The notes under the pieces: generated by a model
The model's input: only the letters and a program-made list of their open reading frames with translations
Database searches by the model: none
What the model was told of the DNA's origin: nothing
Shown: in pieces, positions 56,199 to 61,368 of the stretch
Numbering within the stretch: the first letter of the stretch is position 1
How the letters are laid out: the number at the start of each line of letters is the position of its first letter
Assembly (NCBI RefSeq): GCF_026151205.1
Contig: NC_087083.1
Coordinates: forward strand, 5,868,460 to 5,932,459
Reading direction: 5' to 3'
From: Bolinopsis microptera
Lineage: Eukaryota; Ctenophora; Tentaculata; Lobata; Bolinopsidae
Length of the DNA stretch: 64,000 bases
Position numbers and translations under genes: made by a program

Positions 56199-58205
56199 CA
56201 CTCACCTCTTTAAGCGACTTGTTCTCCGCCTCAAGAGTTTCCACCTTGCTTTGGAGTATCAAGTTCTCAAATCTCAGTCTCCTTGTCTCCTCCGTGTTGG
56301 CTGACTCGTTGTTGGGTGGTGTGGTGTTTAGTGTACTGGGGTTGTTGGGTATACTCGTGTTCAGCGCTGCAAAGAGTTTCACTTTCGTTTTCAAGGCAAT
56401 AAATCAGATGTTTATGGGATCATATGAAAGATACGATAAATATTTTTTAAAGAATCTACAGCTATCCATTTATAGTACATATTTTGAAGTTACCATCCTT
56501 GTAGTCACCAACCTCATCTAAATTTAGATCATTAATTCATGAATTTATGAAGGAGCGGTTCTGGTGTGGATAGTTCATGTTTATTGTTTACTGTTTAGGT
56601 CATATTAGGAAATTAGTTATATTTCCCGAATCTAAAGCTTACTTAAATTGCCAAAAATAGAGCACTCCGCAACAAACAAGAACTACCATCCTTTATTATA
56701 ACTATGACTATTAAAACAACTATAATTACTAGCAGGAACCTGTCTAACCTTAAAGTGGTGTCAAGACTCCAGAGTCAAGAGACTAAAATAATTATTACCT
56801 ATTTAATTCGCGTTTTTGACACCACTTGGGGGTCTACATTTTGGGCACTAAAATTCTTATTCCTTGGCCAATGTTTTATTTTTTCATGCTGGTTTGAAGG
56901 CCATTAAGGCATTTGACCCAGTCAAAAAAGTTTCAGTTTTATATCTTTTATGGTTTTTTCGGAACGTCCTGTTAAAGTTGATACCGTGGTGTAAGTAAAC
57001 TGGTACGAATATATATATACCTATATCATTTTTATTTTAAGAACACTCTTGCACACTATTTATTTATTTATTTCTCTATTGATGTATAGTCAAGACGTAA
57101 GTGTTAGGGCTCCCATTGACAAATTTATGTTTAATCCTGTTTAATCCTTTTTATCGTCTCGCTTTATATATAGTAAAATTACAACAACTACTACTACTAC
57201 TACTATTATTATGATTAATATAATTATAATTACCTCTATTACTATAAGACTTGACGGGAGAAGCACTCTTAATAGGTGACTTGTAAGGAGAAGATACAAT
57301 AGGTTTGACTGTATTAGTTCTCCCATATGAGTTAACAGGTGATAGGGTGCGTGTGAAAGGGCTGACAGAGCGGGGTGTAACCTTGCGCTTTAGGCGTGGT
57401 GATCCAGTGGGAGATAGCGAGCGATTATACCTGGGATATTGTGAAGGTTGGATATAATGAAAACAATGTAATTGGTACACAACTTGATGATGTTGTAGAA
57501 ATATCACAAGTAAATTGGTTAGACAAATTAGTATTTAGAATGTGACTCTAGCCAACACACAAGCAAATTTATTCAGCTGAAGATTTGTGTTCATGATTTA
57601 TGGCAACTATTGTGAATGTAAGAGTAAACCAAAGAAAACATAGTCTGCTCTATGGTGGTTTACTTGAACACCAACCTTTCTTGTACTCTGTCCCTGAAGG
57701 GAGAAGAAGCCCGGTTTCCATGGGACCTGTTCCGGGAATTACTATACTCATTATTCCCAGATCTGTTTCGAGAATTGTTATAATCGTTGTTTTCTCCCTC
57801 GCCCTCTTCTATTGTGATGATGTCAACATTGGCTCCTGCGGAATGCAGTGTAGTTTTATTGAGTGGTTGGTTGCTTAGTGGGTGAGCCTTTGTTTTGGTA
57901 ATTGGATTTGTAGCTACATTTTGGAGGTAATTAAATATTAGGTGCTGCATTTTAGAAGGCATTTTATAGAATATGAACTGCCATGAAGGCCTTATCTTGA
58001 ATTGATTTGTAGCTTAAAAGGTTACCTTTCATCTCTGACCACCAATTACTTCTTGAGAATTTGACATGATATGAATGAGAAATACGTATAGTCCAATAAG
58101 AAATTAATTTTGCATAAGAACAAAATAACTAATATCAACATGTTGCTTACCAGAACCGGATTCTCTGAAGTTAAATAGATCAACGTATGTTCTGTTGTTT
58201 GACAT
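22227..58205 (-). CDS. 5' part of a giant coiled-coil protein locus, about 26 exons
   Basis: Proposed start ATG at 58205 (MSNNRTYVDLFNFRES). Exons: 58205-58151, 57835-57676, 57430-57234, 56366-56206, 54028-53894, 48535-48416, 48256-48173, 47846-47761, 47499-47419, 47133-47052, 46942-46800, 46537-46416, 39529-39450, 39013-38905, 38481-38314, 38096-37965, 31363-31284, 30649-30547, 30399-30295, 29995-29912, 29092-29024, 27980-27849, 27638-27542, 23409-23342, 23101-23080 (22 nt), 22462-22227. The second and third exons are Ser/Pro/Arg/Asn-rich (SPTGSPRLKRKVTPRSVSP), the rest short coiled-coil segments. Phases agree except 47761 to 47499 and 46416 to 39529, where an exon or site is missed; for the second, an acceptor inside the 39529 exon would fit. 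The last exon either reads to a stop (SSQDF end, 22227) or uses a donor at about 22324 in phase with 21584. Family not recognised; a cytoskeletal or centrosomal scaffold is inference. Confidence 0.7.
24229..24390 (-). other. Coding-like frame without start, GC-rich island
   Basis: Minus-strand frame open for about 50 codons to a TAA at 24229-24231, with the stretches YVGSVQDFRHQDTLEQF and YDQGPHGYPVLEVEP. In-frame stops lie upstream and there is no ATG. The amino-acid pattern looks coding, but I do not recognise it. Nearby (about 24118-24152) is an inverted repeat, cctacatggg and tccatgtagg. It may be an exon of an unseen nested gene or an element fragment. Confidence 0.25.
24590..24757 (-). 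CDS. Possible 55-residue ORF, function unknown
   Basis: ATG at 24757, stop TAA at 24590. The product starts MVIVSEKIFGCQP, contains LSNEQLIEERMSASAG and ends with a basic DETKKKKRRAR. The stop codon overlaps a donor-like gtaagc, so the frame could be a 5' exon that splices onward. It lies on the same strand as the CAP gene, just downstream of it, inside a host intron. Not recognised. Confidence 0.3.
   Translation of the reverse strand: MVIVSEKIFGCQPVTLSNEQLIEERMSASAGTAERVAQNGTHGKDETKKKKRRAR
25036..25262. repeat. 11-bp AT minisatellite (taataactaat)
   Basis: About 20 copies of a unit of the form aataactaatt with a taagtaat variant at the left end. It ends a few bases before the stop codon of the CAP gene, so it occupies that gene's 3' region. 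Confidence 0.9.
25273..26640 (-). CDS. Secreted CAP-domain protein with four ShKT-like cysteine repeats, intronless, nested
   Basis: Single-exon ORF of 455 residues. Residues 1-15 form a signal peptide (MFTLIALSLTLQVSS). Four six-cysteine modules follow at about 42-72, 100-130, 178-208 and 250-280, each C-x5-C-x8-C-x10-C-x-C-x-C with a GC-x-D-x2-G core. They are ShKT-like but shorter than usual. Glu-rich spacers between them (ENETEKEE) end in Lys-Arg pairs just before the next module, like prohormone cleavage sites; one spacer is tandemly duplicated (about 139-169). The CAP (SCP/PR-1) domain covers about 306-447, with WAHSD, GENL, GHFTQLIWKETTHVGC and YACCQYTPPGNW. Such proteins are extracellular; roles in venom, mucus or defence are known for relatives but not shown here. 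It lies in the intron between host exons 27638-27542 and 23409-23342, same strand. Confidence 0.9.
   Translation of the reverse strand: MFTLIALSLTLQVSSKAITDTQFLRLHLEDRSLEEERGVDNCSESPNCPVLAMSFGCGDPRGVVRGVCHCSCSLEALKRKNSGSEVAENETEEEEKRDVCDENPSCPKIASDYGCEDPQGYVKGLCPCSCSSEVLNVAKRDSEIAENETEKEEVAKRDSEIAENETEKEEGTLKRDVCEEKASCAAIVANFGCDDPQGTVKGMCPCSCSSLKVLNVEKKSLSITENEKKEEEKLRKRDVNTEQLFVRNPCTENPHCPTFVNNFGCDDARGIMKLVCPCTCTPQDNSENTHYDDNTNDNTFGISAEEDIMLTEHNLRRRRHGVPDLTYDRSLARDSADWCDTLATTNTWAHSDQSNSVEGYGENLYYSYGMPLDRVPATAVKKWYDEINLYDFSSPGFSFPTGHFTQLIWKETTHVGCAVTDPGVNEEGKSYACCQYTPPGNWRGAFEENVPPPNY
26641..27541. other. Upstream region of the CAP gene, intronic
   Basis: No additional exon recognised. The CAP promoter should lie here; no clear TATA box was assigned. 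Confidence 0.4.
28095..28160. repeat. 11-bp repeat (ttgttcaacat)
   Basis: Four tandem copies, intronic. The rest of 27.98-28.9 kb is AT-rich intron without recognised content. Confidence 0.8.
28910..29010. repeat. 20-bp repeat (gacgtcacagaaacactgat)
   Basis: About five imperfect copies ending some 15-20 bp from the donor of exon 29092-29024. CRE-like gacgtcac motifs are part of the unit. Confidence 0.75.
29105..29465. repeat. 33-bp minisatellite next to the acceptor of exon 29092-29024
   Basis: About ten copies of a unit including gtggggagactgtgcacact and tatagtgcaccaa. It begins about 15-20 bp upstream (coding strand) of that exon's acceptor. The unit contains the self-complementary tgcac/gtgca. 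Confidence 0.85.
30675..31275. repeat. 12-bp minisatellite filling an intron (gtgaaagataaa)
   Basis: About 48 copies of gtgaaagataaa with gaaagagaaa and gataaagataaa variants. It occupies nearly all the intron between exons 31363-31284 and 30649-30547, starting about 10 bases after the donor. Long frames on both strands here (Lys/Asp/Val or Phe/His/Ile repeats) are products of the repeat, not genes. Confidence 0.95.
31364..32327. other. AT-rich intron, nothing recognised
   Basis: Includes a duplicated accatga/tggtcg-type short stretch near 31.44-31.53 kb but no gene. Confidence 0.4.
32328..33212. repeat. 58-bp minisatellite
   Basis: About 15 copies, highly homogeneous, unit containing ttatgtttcactcttatcat and gtactctaggtctacctatc. 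A few copies share private variants (for example atgattcactc), suggesting recent expansion. Confidence 0.95.
33448..33810. repeat. 19-bp minisatellite (ataagcgccctataactct), left part
   Basis: About 19 copies with blocks of higher-order repetition (a tatataagcgcc variant every few units). It is interrupted at 33811 by a foldback element and resumes for a few bases after 35250. Confidence 0.9.
33811..35250. mobile_element. 1.4 kb foldback element with G-tract ends inside the 19-bp repeat
   Basis: Left end: a G-run with one A (33811-33827), then tgtcacgtccgtctatgtcc. Right end: its complement, ggacatagacggacgtgaca, then a C-run. ctctata lies on both sides (33804-33810 and about 35249-35255), consistent with a target duplication of about 7 bp, though the host array also repeats ctctata. 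Just inside both ends a block with ttggattctatgagacaa occurs in direct orientation. The interior holds a 20-bp repeat (cggacggacattggcggact, 33903-34060), a GA-rich tract (34311-34995) and gtccgcctat repeats. No transposase ORF. Confidence 0.75.
34311..34995. repeat. Long purine tract (gaggaggac-type repeat)
   Basis: Almost uninterrupted purines on the plus strand broken by regular C, T or AT, built from gaggaggact and gatggctgag units. Such mirror-like purine tracts can form triplexes in principle. Frames on the minus strand are Ser/Leu/Pro artefacts. Confidence 0.9.
35255..35692. other. Promoter-side region of the galectin-like gene
   Basis: AT-rich, with a short repeat (gttatagttgttaccatgac variants, 35425-35500). 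No exon recognised. Confidence 0.4.
35693..35804. repeat. 64-bp tandem duplication of the start-codon region of the galectin-like gene
   Basis: A 48-base block from acatgttgtaaataaac to gatacctgctct occurs at 35693-35740 and again at 35757-35804, one mismatch. The second copy carries the real ATG (35786). The first copy's ATG (35722) reads MVRYLLY and stops, giving a short upstream ORF. Confidence 0.9.
35786..36871 (+). CDS. Secreted galectin-like protein, nested antisense in the coiled-coil locus
   Basis: Exons 35786-35941, 36152-36287, 36428-36561 and 36757-36871, all with GT/AG borders and matching phases (0, 1, 0, then 1 out). Residues 1-18 form a signal peptide (MVRYLLLLLLTIQTLDGA). The fold order fits a galectin: PLRVGDSFYFRATYK, RASINFLE, FLFQLRFNQ, then TRNDQEVEILIKLS, YLVWVNKEL and LEFTGVSRGFYF, matching the strands carrying GDxF, F-IN-, LHFN-RF and F-V-VNG in the family. 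The canonical sugar-binding H-x-NPR and W-x-E-R residues are mostly replaced, so lectin activity is uncertain. Classical galectins lack a signal peptide. A last exon at 37046-37122 in phase would add a hydrophobic helix (see findings). It is transcribed against its host gene. Confidence 0.7.
36872..37340. other. AT-rich downstream region of the galectin-like gene
   Basis: Apart from the possible exon 37046-37122, no coding sequence is seen. Confidence 0.4.
37356..37964. repeat. 9-bp minisatellite starting exactly at a 5' splice site
   Basis: About 66 copies of ggtatgtaa with tac, tat and aatat variants. The donor of host exon 38096-37965 reads CAG then gtacataccgtacatacc on the coding strand, so the first repeat unit is the splice donor itself. 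Frames here (Tyr-Leu-Thr or Lys-Val-Cys repeats) are artefacts. Confidence 0.95.
39530..41543. other. Large intron, left part, with an 18-bp repeat and a perfect hairpin
   Basis: 39795-39890 has about five copies of gtcacgtgagcaggttgc. A perfect 16-bp inverted repeat lies at 40789-40827 (aagtggcacaatgatt, 7-base loop, complement). Otherwise no gene recognised; the DNA just upstream of 41544 is where the C-type-lectin-like gene should start. Confidence 0.5.
41544..43230 (+). CDS. Secreted C-type-lectin-like protein, nested antisense
   Basis: Exon 41544-41628 encodes a signal peptide (MADLTRVVLVLNLLVITLAD). Exons 41851-42016, 42250-42331 and 42523-42635 are joined in phase (1, 2, 1) and give a CTLD: SCTNDRYIPPEKAVEKC, a Cys-containing GGMVLSCPKT, then DKLYDHMNDMG, WTGIY, EALSCGSG, DKYSYVNA, LEGRCLDF and GFLCSS. 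The W-x-G-I strand and the flanking cysteines are family hallmarks. EPN or QPD calcium/sugar motifs are not seen, so carbohydrate binding is doubtful. A short last exon (43207-43230, ending in TAA) fits phase. Exon 1 ends in phase 1 but the next good acceptor requires 0 or 2, so an exon or exact border is missing between 41628 and 41851. Confidence 0.65.
41643..41753. repeat. 15-bp repeat after the first donor of the C-type-lectin-like gene
   Basis: Eight copies of tttactccaaataag starting about 15 bases after the gtaagg donor. Because the unit is 15 bp the frame stays open (LLQIS repeated). I regard it as intronic. Confidence 0.85.
42636..44567. other. Intron and spacer between the C-type-lectin-like and F5/8C-like genes
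   Basis: AT-rich. Contains the possible last exon at 43207-43230, a small ttcaaata repeat (44127-44165) and a hairpin at 44467-44516. No other gene seen. Confidence 0.4.
44467..44516. repeat. Imperfect 18-bp-arm hairpin upstream of the F5/8C-like gene
   Basis: tttttggacgataagac and gtcttattgtccaaaaa pair with one mismatch around an AT loop. Possibly a worn MITE tip pair; it lies about 50 bp before the ATG at 44568. Confidence 0.7.
44568..45642 (+). CDS. Secreted F5/8C (fucolectin-like) plus sushi-domain protein, nested antisense, 3' end not found
   Basis: Exons 44568-44613, 44800-45189, 45338-45391 and 45454-45642, every junction phase 1, as usual for shuffled extracellular modules. Exon 1 is a signal peptide (MFLFVFLTLVPPLKC). 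Exon 2 is a galactose-binding-like domain of about 130 residues: MTTGRPDHPATHLFDGDYAT, an early Cys pair, IISIELPSTYIISRIRVVNR, then VEIYGV at the end, as in fucolectin/F5-8C folds. Exon 3 is an 18-residue linker. Exon 4 is a sushi (CCP) module: KCSVNSN, ISYSCP, VRAVCQDGTINF and YPDCS, the four cysteines in CCP spacing with a changed tryptophan. It ends in phase 1 at 45642, so more exons are expected; none was recognised before 46.2 kb. Roles in recognition of glycans are known for relatives; here it is inference. Confidence 0.75.
45643..46275. other. Region downstream of the sushi exon
   Basis: No further sushi module or stop-bearing exon could be recognised. Confidence 0.35.
46276..46415 (-). 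repeat. Partial duplicate of exon 46537-46416 plus 11-bp array
   Basis: 46276-46367 repeats the last 92 bp of the exon (ending on the coding strand in ATCCTCTCTAG plus a gt donor). Between the two copies lie about five tandem copies of acgtgactaac, whose sequence occurs once inside the exon itself (coding strand gttagtcacgtg). The duplicate lacks a good acceptor. Reading from the full exon into the duplicate meets a TGA at once. Confidence 0.85.
48536..50225. other. Intron with a hairpin and an 8-bp repeat
   Basis: tactgatagttggat and its exact complement flank a short loop at 49209-49252. 49553-49700 is about 18 copies of tcacagtg, flanked on both sides by a tataaatgacagtgtgccct duplication. 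No gene. Confidence 0.7.
50226..53790. repeat. 43-bp satellite, about 80 copies, each unit an inverted repeat
   Basis: Unit: ttgcacagtacaaatacacc followed by aatcaagttagtactgtgcacac. Inside each unit tgcacagtac and gtactgtgca are complementary, so every monomer can form a hairpin with a loop of about 19 bases. Variants (cacaatc, gcgcacttgcgc, cttgcaaagt with atatacc) recur in blocks, for example at 51236-51400 and 51600-51770, showing higher-order duplication. The array lies in the intron between host exons 54028-53894 and 48535-48416, ending about 100 bp after the donor. Frames across it are artefacts. Confidence 0.95.
54029..56155. other. Intron, nothing coding recognised
   Basis: Contains ataatataatat (54.13-54.16 kb) and a cacgtgacacaccactaa doublet (55.61-55.65 kb). 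Confidence 0.4.
56156..56205. repeat. 6-bp repeat starting at the donor of exon 56366-56206
   Basis: Eight copies of ctttca; on the coding strand the donor reads GAG then gtgagtgaaagtgaaagtg, so the array grows out of the 5' splice site. Confidence 0.9.
56367..57233. other. Intron, nothing recognised
   Basis: AT-rich; a (tagtag)-like run near 57185-57215 is a simple repeat. Confidence 0.4.
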
Positions 58206-59149
58206 CTCATTAAAATCTGTTCAATTCATCATGTTCTAATCTAATAAATTTCATATCAGTCAAACATGTAATATCTATAGACACGGCATACAAACGTATC
58301 TATTTCAGATATCAGTTAAACAAAAATGTCAGTTAAACAAAAATTTAAATTTTATGCCATTTATTACAGAGTAAACAAGTTTACAATAAATCAATTTGAT
58401 ATTTAAAGGAATCCTAATTCAATGTGTAGTATGGTTGTCACTCTTTAAATAGATTAGATATATGTTGACGGGTCAAAGGAGTGTGCGTGCTGTTCGCTAT
58501 TGCTCACACCAAACGGCAACCTAGTAAATGTTTTGTATGGACACCAGTCTCCATCAAGATACAAAATTAGGATTGTAGAATTTATTTAATAACTTTTAGT
58601 GCATTGAAGGTAGCGGTGTGGTGCATCTCAAGACAATAATAATTCTTTACAGTTGCATAATTGAAAAAATGATCTCAAGACAGCATTGACTGCCATGGAG
58701 ACAAGAGGTGCCTATCTTTGTGTTGAATAACTACGAGTCACATGATCAATTATCCCGCACCAGTGAACAGTTTTCCTATTTACGACGGAATGAAATTCAA
58801 CTTGTTTACAATAATGTGATGTCAGACGTGGTATAAGTTTCAATATATAGTTTCGAAACACACGAATTATTGTACAAGTATCTATCTAATACCAAGTTGT
58901 TGTTAGTGGGTCTATCGAATTCCGGGGAATCGTGATCGGTTCTATCAAAATATCTGACAACCGGATCACCGCTAATTCTCAATAAAAAATTCAGACAAAT
59001 CTATGATAGAATAAATTTGAATTCAAATATATACAGCTGAACACAGTTGCGACCTTATAAATAGTTTAATGAAGAATTCATGCGATGGAGGATTGAACAA
59101 TGCAGAATCGTATGCTGTAATTGTGGTAAGCCCTGCTATATAGACTGAA
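58206..59149. other. Probable promoter-side region of the coiled-coil locus
   Basis: AT-rich, no coding sequence. If 58205 is the true start, the promoter or an upstream untranslated exon lies here. Confidence 0.35.
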
Positions 59150-59627
59150 GGATATCTGAAAATCCAAACTCTCAAAGAGCCTAAAGATTAAATTGTTCAG
59201 TCAGTACTGCTTTACGGATCAGAAACCTGGACACTGACAAAGGCTCAAGAAAAAAGTTTGGACAGGACATGCACAAAGATGCTGCATATGGTGCTGGGTA
59301 TCTCATGGAAGGACAAGGTCAGCAATATAACTTTGTAATATGGTAGTCTACCAAGGCTGTCAAACAAGTTACGAAGCAGGAGACTAAAAATGGCGGCCCA
59401 CTGCATCAGACATCCTGAGCTACTTGCCAGTGATTTAGTCTTATGGGAACCTATGCATGGTAGAGCACAGCAACGCCAATCAAGACAAAGCTACTTGTCT
59501 ATGTTACTGAAGGAAGTTGGGACAAACTCTAAAGAGGAACTGCGAACCCTGATGCGGGACAGGGATATATGGAGGGGCTATCTAGCGTAGATCGGACTTA
59601 GTTCCGACATAGTAGTAGTAGTAGTAT
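59150..59627 (+). mobile_element. Decayed RTE-type LINE, 3' end
   Basis: Reads IVQSVLLYGSETWTLTKAQE, then SLDRTCTKMLHMVLG, SWKDKVSNI, a TAA in place of the expected codon, then YGSLPRLSNKLRSRRLKMA and AAHCIRHPEL, up to a stop near 59590. LLYGSETW followed by a Y-G-x-LP-L-x2-R-RR box is the C-terminal signature of RTE/BovB-like and related ORF2 proteins. A tagtagtag tail (59610-59627) ends the element. Truncated and inactive. Confidence 0.75.
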
Positions 59628-60094
59628 GAATAACTGGGCCGCGCTCAGCCTGTCATTTCACCAAATCTCTATTCTCTATTCGGCATTGTTTATGAACATA
59701 ATTAATATATAGCCTGAGGTCCCCAGGTAATAGTATGAATGGAAACAGTGCAATATTTAAAGCCGACCCGGAATCAAATCTAATCATTATTGCCTAAAAC
59801 TGATGCAATAGTTGATTGACGATGTCATGGTCAATCCGTCGAGATCGTTGCTTTGCGAAGCGGCAAAGTCCTCCAAATGCAATAGGTAATAATTTGGAGG
59901 GAAACTTCAGGTTAGGTCTGTCCAAATTATTTAAAGAGTGCCACATAACTCATAAGGCTTCTGAGTTCCTTTAAATATCGAATGGAATTTTTGTGCCCTA
60001 ATTTTTGTTGTTATAGAGGGCATAAAATAAAAATGTCGTTTGACTGAAATTTTGTTTATTTGAATTCTGAAAGGTGCTCTACAACATAAAAGCA
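59628..60094. other. Spacer, nothing recognised
   Basis: No ORF or repeat of note between the RTE tail and the composite repeat. Confidence 0.4.
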
Positions 60095-61368
60095 GCAAAA
60101 AATCACAGTGCTGGCAAGCACGACCGTTGCATTTATTGTGGGTATACTATGTACCCCCTTTAATATCATACCCCCTTTACTATTATACCCCCTTTGGTAC
60201 ACGTTACACGCCTCTTTCGTGCACGCGAAGCGTGCACTCCGGCCGGAGGCGGCGGCCGAAGGCCGCTGCCTCCGGCAGGAGTTTTTCAGGCATTAAGACT
60301 CATCGGAAGTCGTTCAGCAGATTTATTTTTAGTTGAAAACATTCTAATTTGATGTCAAAGATGACAGGAATAAAAAATAGTTATGTTGAGATTTTTAAGA
60401 AATTTGCATAAAATACTCGCCAGCACTGTTATACGAAATTCGGTAAAAAACCCAAAATCGCCATATTCAGGTGCCTTAAAAACCATGTTAAAATTGAGTT
60501 AAAGATCTGAAATTTTTCAGGGCGTCTAGACGTTGACCAAATCGACTGCAAAAAAAGTTTCAGGTTTCAGGAGCATCGGGAAATGGGTTCTCTAGAACCC
60601 CTGTTTTACGACAGATTGTCGTGATACATACATATATTCAGGGATAGACGCTTTGACAGTCAAATGTAGTCAATTGTATCCTAAATTTAAGTGTCCATAG
60701 ATTCAAAAGTATAAAAGATACAGCCATTTCCGACCACAGATCTTGAAAATAATTGTTTACACTTTAGTTTATATTGTATAAAAAAATTATTTGACGTCAT
60801 AAACACCCCTTGATGACGTCATCAAGTTAACCGTTTTTAAAACTTGATTTTCGACAAAGTAATAACTTTTAAAATTGATTTTACACCATTTAAAAGTAAT
60901 TTTTTTCAACATCTGAGGAAATTTTCATCTTAGATAATTGTTTAAGCATTCTGAAAATCCACCGGAAAGTTTTCTTATCTTACTCCTTCATAAAGATATT
61001 TGCCTTTGAAGTTAGTGCTTTTTTGAAAAATTATTTTATAAAAACGTCAATTTTGCGATTTAGTATTCTCTGGTGTTGGGCTATCCCTTGGGTTGTGGAG
61101 CTCAGTTATGCTTTCTATAGGTATAAATTGTGCATTAGGCTAGTTTTAAAGTTGAAAATCGAAAAGTTGCACACGTGGGGACACGCCCAAATTGATTAAA
61201 AATTGCTAAAATCACTGAAAATTGGTGTTTTCACGATTTTTATCAACTTTGGAGTCCCGCTGTGATCCAAGTTCTATTTGAAATCTTTTGAAACTTTGCA
61301 CTCTTATCAAACTATATATAAAATACCGCTATGCAAAAATTTACGGCGATTCAGTATTGGATGCGCAC
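60095..61368. repeat. Composite dispersed repeat, copy 2 (order B, X, A, C)
   Basis: Segment B at about 60103-60495, a unique segment X to about 60605, segment A from there to about 61137, then C directly joined, ending at ggatgcgcacgg where the LINE starts. Copy 1 has A, B, C. Here A has no LINE insertion and the A-C junction has no B insertion, so it records both empty sites. Confidence 0.75.

Noticed and set aside
58151-58205. Alternative start at 58212 (frame beginning MRCQTTEH)
   Set aside because: It ends at the donor in phase 0, while the next exon needs phase 1; the ATG at 58205 fits.
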